From contig NW_005195508.1 of NCBI RefSeq assembly GCF_000372725.1, forward strand, positions 89,908 through 153,907: a stretch of DNA of 64,000 nt. Reading direction: 5' to 3'. A program made the position numbers and the translations under genes. Positions 10,408 through 21,668 of the stretch are shown here, one piece after another (position 1 is the first letter of the stretch; every line of letters begins with the position of its first letter). Below the pieces are notes generated by a model, which saw nothing but the letters and a program-made list of their open reading frames with translations, was not told the origin of the DNA and did no database searches. This stretch comes from Emiliania huxleyi CCMP1516. Lineage: Eukaryota; Haptophyta; Isochrysidales; Noelaerhabdaceae.

Positions 10408-13400
10408 CGCAAGGCGGCCGGATGCCGCGTTGACACGGCGCGGCTGCGGCTGACTACCTTCTTCTTCTGGGTGATCTCCGTGGAGTGCGAGCCGCACGTC
10501 TGCGCGGACGAGCGGGAGTGGCGACGCTACCTCGGCATCGCCCCCACACCCGGCGCGGCGCGCCCCGCCGACGACGCCACAGAGGAGATCGAGGCAAAGG
10601 CGCGCGAGATCGCCGCGCAGCAAAACGAGATCAAGCACCCGGACGGCGCCTTCGCCTTCCTCATCGCCGCCCTCTACCTCTTCTTCGAGATGTTCCGCCT
10701 CACACCCGCCATCAAATTGTGGTACGCGCTGTGCGTGCCATCTCTTGCCGCGCCCTGCTGCCCCCGCTGCGGCCCCGCCGCTCACGCCTCACCGCGTCGG
10801 GTGTACAGGCGGCATCCAGCACGTGCTCTCGCCGTCGGGCACGCAGCCATCCGCATCCTCCTCCGCATCCTCCTCCGCGCCGACATCGCCGTCGACCTGG
10901 TGCCAAAGGAGGCGGCGCGCGAGGGCGTGCGTGCCGCGCTGGCGAGCGGCCTCGCCATCTTTGTCGCCGCGGGCATCTTTGTCCGCGACGACGGCGCGCA
11001 CCGCGGCAGCGGCGTGCGGATGGCACCCGCCCACTCACCTCACCCACTCGCTTATAGGCGGAAAGCACCGCATCGCGACCGAGGAGGACAACGGCCCGCT
11101 CGCGCCGCTGCTCCAGGAGGCGCGCGCAAGGGGCAAGCTGCCCAGCGGCGCGAGCGACGAGCGGCTCATGGCGCACGTCATCTACGTGGCCCTCTCCTTC
11201 TCCCTCGCGCGGAGCATCATCCCGGCCGAGTGGTGCGCCGCCGGCTGCAGCTACGGCGCGCCCTTTCTTTGCGCGCTTCCCCTCCTCCCCCCCCCTCCCC
11301 CTCTCATGAAAGGTACTCACCGTAGGCTCTGGCGCCACCGACGGGCGCGCGCGCGACGGCTCGGCGCTCACCGTCGAGAGCGAGAGCGGCGAGTTGAACG
11401 CCGCCCTCGAGGAGCGCCTCGAGTCGGCCGATGCGCGCGCGAATTTCGCGCGCGTGTTCGACTACTTGCGCGTGCACAGCGGCCAGCGCTTCAGCCTCCG
11501 CCTCGTCATGAACCATGCGGCGATCGACGGCAAGGTCTCGGCGCGCGACTTCTCCAACATCAGCTGGGCGGACAAGGAGCAGATGGAGGAGTTTGTCAGC
11601 GAGGCGCGCGGAGCAGGCGAGGCCGCCACGTGTCGGGCGCTGACTCACCGCCTCCTCGTGTCCCGCAGGTGCTCTGCGAGGAGCTGTGGCGCGGGATCCG
11701 CTGCCCGCAGTCGGACGACGAGCGGGAGGAGATGAAGAAGCAGATGGGGAAGCACGCGTGGAGCGGCCTCGCCAACGGCGACTCGGTGCCGCTCCCCCAC
11801 TTTGCTGCAAAGATCCCTCCCCTACCCGCCCGCTCGCCCTCCGTACCCGCACCCGTTCCGGCTGCAGCCTCTCTTCGTCGGCGTCGAGATCTACATCCTC
11901 TTCCTGGACGGCAGCAAGGAGCTGGCCGCGCTGCTCAAAGAGGTGGGCTCGCCGGTGCGCGGCGTGAAGCCGCTCGGCCTGCGGGAGGTCGCGGAGGGCA
12001 GCCTCGGTGCGTGCCCCGGCCTCCCCAATGAGCGGCCAGGTGAGATTGCGATCTCAGCCCTTGGTTTCCTGCCGCAGTCGACTCCAAGCTGCGCGAGACG
12101 ATGCCGCAGCGGGGCACGCTGCTGCACGTCCCGCCCGACGCGGGCTCCCTCCGCAAGGGCCTCGAGCGCGCGTGCGGGCGGGCGTACGACGACATGCGCA
12201 AGGCGACCGCGATTGCCGCGCGCTCGACCGAGGGTCGATTTTGTAGTGAGCTAGGCGCTTTTGCGAGCGTACACACGCTGAGAGTACTCCACCTCCACCT
12301 AGCAGGCGTGCTGCGCTCCTCGGCGCTCGTCATGCTCGAGGCGCGCGTCGAGCAGGTGGCGCTCTACCTCGAGCAGTACAATGCGCTGCTGCGCTCTGAC
12401 GCTTCCGGCGCTGTTGCGGCGCTCGACCCGGCGCTGCTCAAGGCGGCGACGCGCGTCGCCTTGTGGAGGCCGCACCACGCTTTCTGCCGCTACCTCTCTT
12501 CGCTACCGCTTAGCACTGCCGCAACCCGCCCTAGGTCGGGGGTGTGCAAGGCGGTGGCGGCCGCGGCGGGGAGGGGAGGGGAGGCGGCGGCGGCGGCGGC
12601 GGCCGCGCGCTGCGCGGCGCTCGGCCGGAAGCTGGCTGCCGCCGCCGTCGGCAAGGCCGAGGCGGCGGCGGGCTTGGAGGCGCGACTGGGCGCAACGTAC
12701 GAGGAGGCGGTGGAGGCCGGCGCGGCAGCAGTGGCCGGCGCGCCGGTGGCCACGAAGGCCGAGCTGGAGGCGCGCGAGGCGGAGCGCTCCGCGGCGGCGG
12801 CGGAGCTCTGCACGGCGCTCTTCGGCTCGCCCAAGCTCGAGCCGCTGGAGGCTGCCGTCGGCCGCGCCAAGAAGGCGGCCGTGGCGGACGCGCCGCTGCT
12901 CGAGCGCGCGGCGGCGGAGCTCGCGACGCTGCGCGAGGCGGAGCGCTCCGCGGCGGCGGCGGAGCTCTGCACGGCGCTCTTCGGCTCGCCCAAGCTCGGG
13001 CCGCTGGAGGCCGCCGTCGGCCGCGCCGTCAAGGCGGGCGTGGCGGACGCGGAGCTGCTCGAGCGCGCGGCGGCGGAGCTCGCGACGCTGCGCGAGGGGC
13101 TGGTCGCGTCTTACCGCGCCCACTCCAAGCGGCCGCAGGTGGTGCCCCGATCTCCGCATTGCGCTCCGCCTCCCCCTCCCGCCCATGGCCTCGACCCCTG
13201 TACACAGGCGCAGCGCGAGGCGGCTGAGGAGCTGGTCGCGTCTTACCGCGCCCGCTCCAAGCGGCCGCAGGTGGTGCCCCGATCTCCGCATTGCGCTCAG
13301 CCTCCCCCTCCCGCCCATGGCCTCGACCCCTGTACACAGGAGCAGTCCCCCGACAGCGAGCCTCCAGCAAAGCGGCCAGGCAACCCACGACGAACGGAGG

Positions 13401-13759
13401 CCGCCGCGGCAGAGCTGCTGCGGCTCGAGGCCGAGGCCTATCGCGGCAGCCTCGGCAAGGTCGAGCAGGCGAAGCTAACCAAGATGCAGAGCGACGTCCA
13501 GCGAAGCCAGTTGAGGGGGCAGCGGGCGGACGAGGCGCACGAGAAGGCCGTGACGCGGGCAATCGAAAACTGCCCCGCCTTCTGGAATGGCCGTCGATAC
13601 CAGCTCGACACGGCCATTCCAGGCACGGATGACGACACGCCACGCAAGCGTGTTCTACGGCTGCGTGCTGAGCTCAGGGCGAGGAGCTTGCCCTTCTCCG
13701 CGGCCAAGCTCCTGGCAGCCGATCCGACTCTCGAGCAGGTGACAGCACCGCGCGCCTAG
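10408..13759 (+). CDS. Unknown multi-exon protein with membrane segments and Ala-rich repeats
   Basis: About ten exons can be joined in frame; the first exon and start were not found, so 10408 is an inner exon edge. The N-terminal half has hydrophobic segments (HPDGAFAFLIAALYLFFEMF; LASGLAIFVAAGIFV) and a segment VGVEIYILFLDGS. The C-terminal half is charged, Ala-rich and helical, with a 53-aa repeat in tandem (about 12778-13095) and a duplicated exon-intron unit. Introns I can place: 10731-10808 (GT), one ending in TATAG near 11056 (GC), one from about 11254 ending CGTAG near 11325 (GC), one before GTGCTCTGCGAGG (GC), one ending CTGCAG before CCTCTCTTCGTC (GC), 12005-12079 (GT), and one ending AGCAG near 12306 (GT). 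No family recognised; a membrane-anchored coiled coil is the best description. Confidence 0.6.
12778..13342 (+). repeat. In-gene tandem repeats: 159-bp coding unit x2, then 132-bp exon-intron unit x2
   Basis: The unit AERSAAAAELCTALFGSPKL... (53 codons, 159 bp) is present twice almost unchanged. It is followed by a 132-bp unit, also twice, holding a small exon (LVASYRARSKRPQ) and its intron (GTGGTGCCCCGATC to TGTACACAG). The second duplication therefore copied an intron together with its exon. Confidence 0.8.
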
Positions 13760-14280
13760 CCTGGTGTTCTACCCTTATTGCACTTACAACCACTGCCCGT
13801 GCCCAGGACTTGGGCCTTGTGCCGAGAGTCGTCGCAAAGCTCCTCAACCTTGAGAAGAGGAAGGAGGGCAAGGCGGCGGCATGAAGGATGGAGCACCAGG
13901 CGCGGCCAGGTGCAGGGCAAGCGCTGGAGAGGAGACTATTCTTGCCGCTTCGCCCACGTGGAGGGCCGCTCGCGCATGCCGCGCGTGCGAGCGAGAGAGA
14001 GAGAGTGTGTGAGCATACGCGCTTGGAACAGACTCCGCCCATATCACCCCGTGCGACGTGGTGGACACGGTGGGACGAGCGGGGCACAGAGCCATGGGTT
14101 GTGGAGTACTTTACAGATTGAGTCATAGGAGACGCGCTTCTCCGGCTAGACTTCGTCGAGAAGAAATAAAACAAAAGAACTCTTCACACAACGGCAGCCC
14201 GTGCCAGGGAGAGCCTAGCGAACGTATCAGTTTTACTTTAGAGAGACTCCAAAAAGAATTCCGCTTTCCGGTCTCTCGGC

Positions 14281-14372
14281 GGATGTAGAGCTCTACAGCT
14301 CTACAGCGCTCTCCAGCACTCTACAGCTCTACAGCGCTCTACACTCTACATCCTCTACACCCTCCCTCAGCT
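14281..14372. repeat. Solo end of the TAGAGC inverted-repeat element
   Basis: GATGTAGAGCTCTACAGC-type units ending ACCCTCCCTCA match the right end of the element at 3243-4135 (about 4022-4116). No left end is seen, so this is a broken or solo terminus. It lies 50 bp upstream of the homeobox gene start. The stretch 13760-14280 holds no recognisable gene. Confidence 0.8.
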
Positions 14373-14423
14373 CTTTTCTTTTTCGGCGCCGACAAGCCCG
14401 AAGGTGGTGTGTGCCCGCTGCTG

Positions 14424-16904
14424 ATGAAACTCGCCCAACACGAAGCGGCGGCGCCACGGCAGAGGCTGTCGCTGAGCGCGTCCAAGAAGCGGGCGCTGGA
14501 GGCGGCCTTTGACGCCGAGAGCACGCCCGGCCTCGAGGAGAGGAAGCGGATTGCCGCCGCCGTGGACATCACACCGCGGCAAGTGCAGGTCTGGTTCCAG
14601 AACCGGAGGCAGCGCACCCGTGGAGGCACGTCGCGCCAGCCGTCGCCGCGGACGAGCAAGCCCGCCCCGCCGAGAACCACAGCGGTCCCGACGAGGTCCG
14701 CAGCGGTCTCCAAGGCAGCTCCGCCAGCCGAGGCGCCGACATCGGCTCCGCAGGTTCCCGCCGTCTCATCGGCGCGGCCGTCGCCAGCCACCGTCGAGTC
14801 CGCTGCAGTTCCCGCGAGGCCCTCGCGGCCCCCCGCCTCCTCCTCCAAGGGGCCGTCTCCCCCCGTCGTCGAGGCGCTCATGGGCTTCCTCTGCCACCAG
14901 CTCGAGCTGCAGGCGATGGACTTGTGGTTCTGCGGCTCCGGCCACATGGAGCTGCGGCAGGTGTATGCACCGGAAGGGGCCTCGGTGCTCAGCCAACTGC
15001 TGTGGTGCCGCGCCGTCCTCTCAACACAGCTCCTCGACGCCGTCTCTGCGCAGGGCCGCGCCGTCTGGTTCGGAGCGAGCCCGGAGCAGGCCTCGCTGCT
15101 CTCGCGCGCCGGCGGCGGCAAGGCCGTGATCGGCGTGCCTTGCCCCGAGTCGCCCGCCGCCTGTGCGGCCGTCGGCCCACCGACGAGGCCTTCCAGCGGC
15201 GGCGTCGCGGGCGTGCTCCTGCTCTACTGCTCGCACGCACTCGACCGCACGCCGCAGCTCGCCCACCTGCTCAGCGCCTTTGGCTCGGCCGTCGCCGCCG
15301 CCACCGCAGCGGCGCCTGCGGGCGTGGTGCCGCGCCGCGGCTACTCGCTGCACCCTGTGGAGGCCGAGGCGTCCGGCCCGGGCTGGCTGCTCCTCGCCGC
15401 TGCCCTCGCGGCCGATGCCGAGGCTCGTCGCCACCGCCCTCCCTCCGCCCTCCCTCGCCACCGCCCTCCCTCGCCACCGCCCTCCCTCGCCACCGCCCTC
15501 CCTCACCACCGCCCTCCTCGCCACCGCCCTCCCTCGCCACCGCCCTCCCTCGCCACCGCCGCCGCCGCCACTCTCCCCTCTCCCTCGCCCCCTCCTCTAC
15601 GTCTTCTCCCCTCGCTCCCTCTCCCTCCTCTCCCTCTCGCCCTCGCCCTCGCCCTCGCCCTCGCCCTCTCCCTCTCTCTCGCCCTCTCGCCCTCTCCCTC
15701 TCGCCCTCTCCCTCCCTCTCGCCCTCCCCCTCTCCCTCTCGCCCCGTCCTCGGGGCCGCCGAGCCCACGAGTGAGCCCCCTCCCTCTCCCGTTGCGAGTG
15801 AGCCCCCTCCCTCTCCCGTTGCCCCAGGCGGCCGAGCACTGGCTGCTCAAGCCGCACCCGCCAGGCGAGAGACGCCCGCGAGGCCACCCACCGGCCGCGA
15901 GGGAGCAAGACGCGCACGAGCCGGAGGCGCACGCGCGGGCGGAGCGGCGGCTGGTGTCGCCGATGGTTGCGGGAAGCGGCGCAGAGGCGCGGAGCCGCTC
16001 GCCAGGCATCTGCCGCGCCGCGTTGCGCGACGGCGAGCTGGTCTGGCTCCACGCCGCCGCGCTGACTGGAGGCGGCACGCGAGCTGCGAGCAGCAGCGGC
16101 GGCCTTGGCGGCCGGCCCGACGGACAGCCCAAGGCGGTTGCGGCTCTTCCCCACGCGCCGGCTACCGCCCTCTCCTCCTCCACCGCCACCGCCATCGGTT
16201 TGCCGCTCGGCTCGAGCAGCGCCCTCTCGAGCGCCTTTGCGCTGTACTCGCCCTCCCGGCTGCAGCAGTGTCCTCGCACCACCAACCTCCTCCTCCACCT
16301 CCCCCTCCTCCACTCGGCCGCGCTCGCGTGCAAATCTGTCGCGACATCGCGGCGGCAGCCCAACCTGCCGCAGCCCAACCTGCCGCAGCCCGGCCCTCTC
16401 CCTCCCCCCGCCGCCCCCCGCATCGGTGGCGGTGGCCCCCTCGCCGGAGATCCTTCCCCGCCCAGCCGCTGCCCGTCGATGAACAGCGTCGACGGCGACG
16501 ACTCCGACCTCGCGCTGCTGCCCGCCGCGCTGGGAGCAGCGATCGCCGACCCGGGCTCGGACCCGTGCGCGGAGGAACTGGCGCGAGCCGGCTGCGAGTC
16601 GTCGATCGCTTCGATGACGGATCGCGCCCTCGGCGACGGCGACGGCGGCGAGCTTGTCTCGACCGAGCAGATGCTGGGTCTGCTCGAGGGGGCGTTCGCC
16701 CCATCGGGAGGCGCGCCCACCCTTCAGCAGCTTTGCGCGGCCGGGGATTGCGGCTGCGGCGTCATTCCCCTCGAGACGGGCGAGCGCAGGGCAAGGGCCA
16801 GCGCCCCGCCGCTCGCCCGGCCACTCGCTGACATCCCCGAGTCGCTCCCGCTCACCCGGTCCGACTCGTCCTCGTCCCCGGTCGGCTCTGCCCTCGAGCT
16901 CTGA
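14424..16904 (+). CDS. Homeobox protein
   Basis: DNA-binding regulator expected in the nucleus. Residues about 12-68 form a homeodomain ending in recognition helix QVQVWFQNRRQR (W48, F49, Q50, N51 and R53 in standard numbering). A Pro/Ser/Ala linker follows, then a globular region (about residues 150-330, LMGFLCHQLELQAMDLWFCG...) with some GAF- or START-like look that I cannot assign. An intron is likely at 15423-15827 (GAG|GCTCGTCG ... CCCCAG). It is made of CCCTCGCCACCG and TCTCCCTCGCCC repeats and, being 405 bp, keeps the frame open if read through. The protein is about 691 aa spliced, 826 unspliced. The tail is acidic and Ser-rich (DSSSSPVGSALEL). Confidence 0.8.
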   Translation: MKLAQHEAAAPRQRLSLSASKKRALEAAFDAESTPGLEERKRIAAAVDITPRQVQVWFQNRRQRTRGGTSRQPSPRTSKPAPPRTTAVPTRSAAVSKAAPPAEAPTSAPQVPAVSSARPSPATVESAAVPARPSRPPASSSKGPSPPVVEALMGFLCHQLELQAMDLWFCGSGHMELRQVYAPEGASVLSQLLWCRAVLSTQLLDAVSAQGRAVWFGASPEQASLLSRAGGGKAVIGVPCPESPAACAAVGPPTRPSSGGVAGVLLLYCSHALDRTPQLAHLLSAFGSAVAAATAAAPAGVVPRRGYSLHPVEAEASGPGWLLLAAALAADAEARRHRPPSALPRHRPPSPPPSLATALPHHRPPRHRPPSPPPSLATAAAATLPSPSPPPLRLLPSLPLPPLPLALALALALALSLSLALSPSPSRPLPPSRPPPLPLAPSSGPPSPRVSPLPLPLRVSPLPLPLPQAAEHWLLKPHPPGERRPRGHPPAAREQDAHEPEAHARAERRLVSPMVAGSGAEARSRSPGICRAALRDGELVWLHAAALTGGGTRAASSSGGLGGRPDGQPKAVAALPHAPATALSSSTATAIGLPLGSSSALSSAFALYSPSRLQQCPRTTNLLLHLPLLHSAALACKSVATSRRQPNLPQPNLPQPGPLPPPAAPRIGGGGPLAGDPSPPSRCPSMNSVDGDDSDLALLPAALGAAIADPGSDPCAEELARAGCESSIASMTDRALGDGDGGELVSTEQMLGLLEGAFAPSGGAPTLQQLCAAGDCGCGVIPLETGERRARASAPPLARPLADIPESLPLTRSDSSSSPVGSALEL

Positions 16905-17460
16905 CGCAGCAGCATGCAGTCGTGCCAGAGCGCGCACGATTGGTTCGGCGGTACGGCATGGAGGCATCTTGTATGGGGATCTGAGGATTCAGTGACACAG
17001 TGTGCGCAAGTGTCCCCCCACCTTCGGGTAGGTGACTCCGCAGGGGGGGGGGGTATTGCCAGTCATACTCGTCCGGCTCTCTCGTGCGCAGCGAGAAGGT
17101 GATCGTACTAGCCTACTAGAGATAGCGAGTCCCGCTGCCGCTACCCAACCCCGTCGCCTCTCTATACTTTATACGTCTTGTTGAGAAGATCTATGATATA
17201 TCGCGCGGTTCGCGCGACCCAATCGATTTTAGTTTTTACACAGATTACACGGCCTTGTGATCATGGGTCTTAGCGCCGATGAGGAGCTATATGAATATGT
17301 GCATCGCCTACATGTACATGCACATATCCCCCGTCCCCTTTCGCGCTCTTACTTTTGTTGATCTCTTGATCGCTCTTTGTCCACAATTCTTTTTTCAATT
17401 CTTGCAAGACGAGAATATACACGCGCCACCGAGACCAGTGAGGTGTATGCGGGTCTCAGT
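16905..17460. other. Intergenic, no gene seen
   Basis: Convergent 3' ends of the homeobox gene (+) and SLC19-type gene (-). More AT-rich than its surroundings, with no repeat or RNA gene that I can recognise. Confidence 0.6.
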
Positions 17461-19946
17461 CTAATAGCGTCTCGCGAGCATCCGCTGCCGTGGGCGATGC
17501 GACCCGTCTCGATCGGGACCGGCGGCCGTGGTCGCACCACCGCCAGCCGCTGGCGGTCCGCGCGGCGCCAACGCAAGCGGCGCCGAGGCACACGGCGAAG
17601 AGCGCGAGGAGCATGGCCGCCAGCAGTTTGAACTGCGTGTGCAGCGGCAAGCCGAGCCCGGGCCGCGAGCCGAGCAGCTGCGCGAGGGACTGCAGCGCGA
17701 GGGTGGCGGTGGTGGCGATGCCGCCGACGAGCGCGAAGCGGGGGGCGCCTGCCGGGGACGTGTCGGGGACGTGTCGGGGACGTGTCGGGGACGTGTCGGG
17801 GACGTGTCGGGGACGTGTGTCGAGGGTAGTGGGTGGCAGCTGACGAGCGCGGGGCGCGCGCCGCGGTAGGCTGTGCGCGCGACACAGCGCGCGCCCTCGG
17901 CATCGCACACAACGCGCATGAGCTCGTGCAAGACCTGTTCACAGTCGCAGAGCCTCGACGCGCCGGCGAGGGAGGCGCAAGGCAGCAGCGGGAGGAGGAC
18001 GTGGTAGGCGACGAAGGCGGCGTCGTAGCTGGCCGCGAGCCGCTCGTCGTGCCGCTCGCCGGCAACCGCCATGGCGTACAGGAGCGCCTAGCCGCAGCCC
18101 GCACGCCCGTCACCGCACGCACGTCACGCGGTTCGCGGCGGAGGACCGTCGAGCGGCACACCGACAGCAGGAGCGGCGCGACCAGGACGAGGGCGGAGCG
18201 CAGCCGAGCGCACCGCCGCTCGTCGAGCCACCGCTCGCAACAGAGCGGCAGCAGCGCGGCGCAGCCTCCGAGCAGCGAGGCGGCGACAGACACCCAGCCG
18301 TTCCTGCGGCTCGAGGCACCGCAGGGCGGCGGCGGCGGCGTGGCAAGCGGCGGCGGCCCGGGCAGCAGTGCGGGCGGCGGCTCTGCCCAGTCGGCCGCCG
18401 GTGTGTGGCGGTGCGTGCTGTCGGGCTGGAGGGCCTTCCAGGGTTGGGACGGGGAGGAGGGGGGGGGGGGGGAAGGTGAGAGGGGGGGGGGGGGGGGCAT
18501 GAGGGGGTGGCGGGTGGCGAGGGTCGGGAGGACGGTTTTGGGAGGGGGGCGAGAGGCGCCTGCCAGTAGGTGAAGACGAGATGGTGGACTGCCGTCGCGA
18601 CGGCGAGCCACGCGTAGTACTTGAGTGCGCCTGCGGGAGGGGGGTGGGCCACGGGTCACGGCGGTGTCCTGGGGCGGGCGGAGGGCCGGAGGGAGGGCGC
18701 CCGAGCGAGAGAAGGCTCGGACCACGTCGGAGAGCATGTGCCGGCGAGACTCGCGCGACGAGGCGGCGGCGGCGGCGGCGGGGCTGCCGTCGGAGCAGGC
18801 GGCGGCGAGTGGCGGCGGCGGCGAGGGCTGAGCTACGGCGAGGAGGGGCCAGAGCGTCGGCGAGCTGTCGGCGGAGCAGGCGGCGGAGCAGGCGGCGGAG
18901 CAAGCGGCGGAGCAGGTGGAGGAGCAGGTGGAGGAGCAGGTGGAGGAGCAAGCGGCTTGCTCGGTGTGCGGCTGGCCAGCAGGCGGCGAGAGCTGGCCGC
19001 ACTGCGATGGCTGGCCGCACTGCGGTCCGCACTGCAGGGGATGGGCGGCGGTGCGCGAGGGGCGGCTGGCTTCAGACGCGACCCCCGGGGGGGCGAGTAT
19101 GGGCACGGGAGGCAGCTGCGGCGGGCCGATCGAGACGCCGAGGCCTCCGGCGTGTCTGGACCTGGTTTTGAGCGGCGGCGGAGGCGAGGGGAGGGCGAGG
19201 GCGAGCAGCGTCGCCGCGGCGGTGGCGGCGGTCGAGATCTCGAGAGTGACGAGCAGGGGCACGCCTGGGCGGGGACGAGGGGCTGAGGGGAGGAGAGGGC
19301 GCGGGAGGAGGGCCGGAGCAGGACCGCTGCTGCACGAGGCGACCAGCGAGCGGCCGGCGGTGGCGGGCCGGCGGTGCGAGGGAGGATAAGGGCTGGTGGC
19401 AGCTGGCTGGTGGGCGCCAGCGTTGACGAGCATCTGGCCGACGAAGGAGGCTGCCACCTCCGAGAGGACGCCCGCCGACGCGACGAGCCCGACGGCGCGC
19501 GCGTACGACTCGGAAGGCAGCGAGCGGAAGAGGATGGCGACGAGGGACGGATGGGCGGCAAACCCGACGGCGATTGCGACCTGCGAGAGCTGCAGGAGGA
19601 AGACGGAGTCGCCGCCGTAGAGCAGGAGCAGGAGCGTGGCCAGGCGGCCGAGCATGCCGACGAGGACGACAGCGCGGTAGCCGACCAGCTCCGAGCCGGC
19701 CGAGAGCAGCGGGAGCAGCGCCAGCTGGGCATAGGTCCAGAACGGGAAGATGGAGTCGACGATGGTGCTGCGTGGCACGCCTCTGACGCAGTGCATGAAC
19801 GGCACGAGGTACGGCTCCGACGGCTTGAACGTCTGCAGCGCTGTGAACCCGCACACGAGCGCCAGCACAGGCCAGGCCGGGAGCGCACTGCTGCGCTTGG
19901 GAGAGCCAAGTGATGCGGACGGCTGCTGCTCGCCGTCCTGAGGCAT
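17461..19946 (-). CDS. SLC19-type (reduced folate / thiamine carrier) transporter
   Basis: Plasma-membrane carrier family for folate or thiamine. After the ATG at 19946 and about 25 polar residues, the first helix is followed by LQTFKPSEPYLVPFM, the SLC19 signature (FRPSEPFLTPYL in animals), then WTYAQLALLPLLSAGSELVGY and further helices. Later exons encode ALKYYAWLAVATAVHHLVFTYWQ and LVGGIATTATLALQSLAQLL, giving about 12 helices. At least five introns are seen: 19417-19265 (GC), one ending before GVASEAS-type sequence, one joining SRSG to ALKYYAW (GC), one after TYWQ (GC), and one made of repeated CGACACGTCC near 17755-17820. The frame is open upstream to 20174, but the ATG at 19946 is preferred. 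Substrate unknown. Confidence 0.82.
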
Positions 19947-20171
19947 TTCGCTGCTGCTCTTAGCGTCACTGTCCTCAGCGTCACTGTGGCGATGAGACGC
20001 GGCCTGTTCCGGCGCGATCACGCGGCGAGGCGTCGAGCCGGCACCGAGCAGTGGTGCCGGGAAGAAGAATTCTTCTCCCGCACAATAAGAAGAAACCGCG
20101 CTCCGGGGAAGAGACAGCAGGAGAGAGAACGACGAGAGTGAGAAGAATGCGAGGTGGCATGAAGGTCGCTG

Positions 20172-20335
20172 CAAGAATTGGTGATAAACTGCGGAGAGAG
20201 ATAGGAAGTGGTAGACGCCCGAGGGTGGGCGACGGCTAACACCACACTTCTCCCCTAAAATCCCTGTGTGGTGGCGGCGTACCGTCCTCCCATCCCTCCC
20301 TTGGGTTGCCTGTTTTCTTTCTTTCTTTTTCTTTT
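20172..20335 (-). repeat. Shared upstream element, copy 2
   Basis: Matches 46838-47000 over about 160 bp: a GAGAGATAGGAAG block, GAGGGTGGGCGACGG, TAAAATCCCTGTGTGGTGG, CCATCCCTCCCTTGGGTT and a T/C-rich tail. It lies 225-390 bp upstream of the SLC19 start on the same strand relation as the other copies. It may carry a promoter or be a SINE-like retroposon whose tail is TTTC-rich. Confidence 0.65.
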
Positions 20336-21295
20336 ACCGCGCTCCGGCGATGGCGAAAAACTCGTCTCGCCGCACACCAAGGGCTTATGCTCTGGCGAGA
20401 TGTGAGGCGCATGCGCCCAGGAGGGGAGGGCGCATGCGTAACGACGCTGCTAGAGATGCCTTTCGGGGCCCAGAGATAAAACTTCTGTGATGCCATGCAT
20501 GACCTAGTAGTGTCCCCAGCTATGGGCGTGTCCACGTTGGAGCCAGGTGTGGTGTGGGCGCGAGAATAGCTCCGCCGTTCATGGAGGCAACCGATGCGAG
20601 TCGACTGGTGTGTGTCGTCGTGATCTGTGATCTGTAAGGGTCCGCCCGCAGGCGCATTTTGTATACCGAGGCGGTGCCCGGTGCCGAGCGCAGGCCGGAG
20701 CCCACAGGTCGGACCTTAAGACAGCGTTGTAGATCCCTGGGCGAGGGTGGTGGCGTCCCCGTCGGGTCAGGGCTGAGGGCGGGGGAGGCCAACCCGATCT
20801 CTCCGGCGTCCCGGGAGCGTGATTGACACCTCCCCCTGTGCCAACAGCCCCGTGGAGGGAGACCGCTCGTCTAGCCAATCAGCCTTAAGCGAGCGGTCTG
20901 GCCGTTGGAATGGCCGAGTTTGGTGTGGACTTGCGTCCTCGCATCGGTCGTGGTTGGTTATACACAAAGAAGCGTTACTGTATGAAATAACAGAACAACC
21001 ACCATGAGCCACATTTTTGTCGGGAAAGGGGGAGGTCTGTGACCTGCCTAGTAAGCCGGGCATGCGAGGGCATGCGCGGCCTTTCGGAGCCCCCTTCCCC
21101 TGTCGGCTTAGTACGGTTGGTCAGCGCGTCTCCGTCTGAAGTCGTCTCGAGGGACGAGGCTTCCGAGCTGATCCATCCATCCGCTTGCGCTTTCGCATCT
21201 TTTGTTTCGGCGTCATCAGCTCCTCGTCCTCGTCATGCTGCTGGCTCGCCCCCTCTCCCTGACTCATCGAATCGCTCCGTTCGTTCTCAAATCGC
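20336..21295. other. Intergenic, no gene seen
   Basis: No coding pattern, known RNA or repeat is recognised between the shared element and the assembly gap. The short frames do not look like protein. Confidence 0.5.
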
Positions 21296-21492
21296 NNNNN
21301 NNNNNNNNNNNNNNNNNNNNNNNNNNNNNNNNNNNNNNNNNNNNNNNNNNNNNNNNNNNNNNNNNNNNNNNNNNNNNNNNNNNNNNNNNNNNNNNNNNNN
21401 NNNNNNNNNNNNNNNNNNNNNNNNNNNNNNNNNNNNNNNNNNNNNNNNNNNNNNNNNNNNNNNNNNNNNNNNNNNNNNNNNNNNNNNNNNNN
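21296..21492. other. Assembly gap (197 N)
   Basis: Run of N; the sequence just right of it starts ACACACGC, so a CA microsatellite probably caused the break. Confidence 0.99.
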
Positions 21493-21668
21493 ACACACGC
21501 ATTGGTACCATATACCTAAACACATTCACACGCGCAATCCGTTAATTATGAATCGCAAACTACGCGCGAACGTCCTCGCTGAGCGACTTCTTGGCCGCCC
21601 ACCCACTGCCCGCACGCCTGCGCAGGCCTGGCAACGTCGTCGAGTCGCGTCCCGGCACAGAGCGTTGG

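Noticed and set aside
12503-13318. 271-residue minus-strand frame
   Set aside because: Antisense shadow of the Ala-rich repeat coding region.
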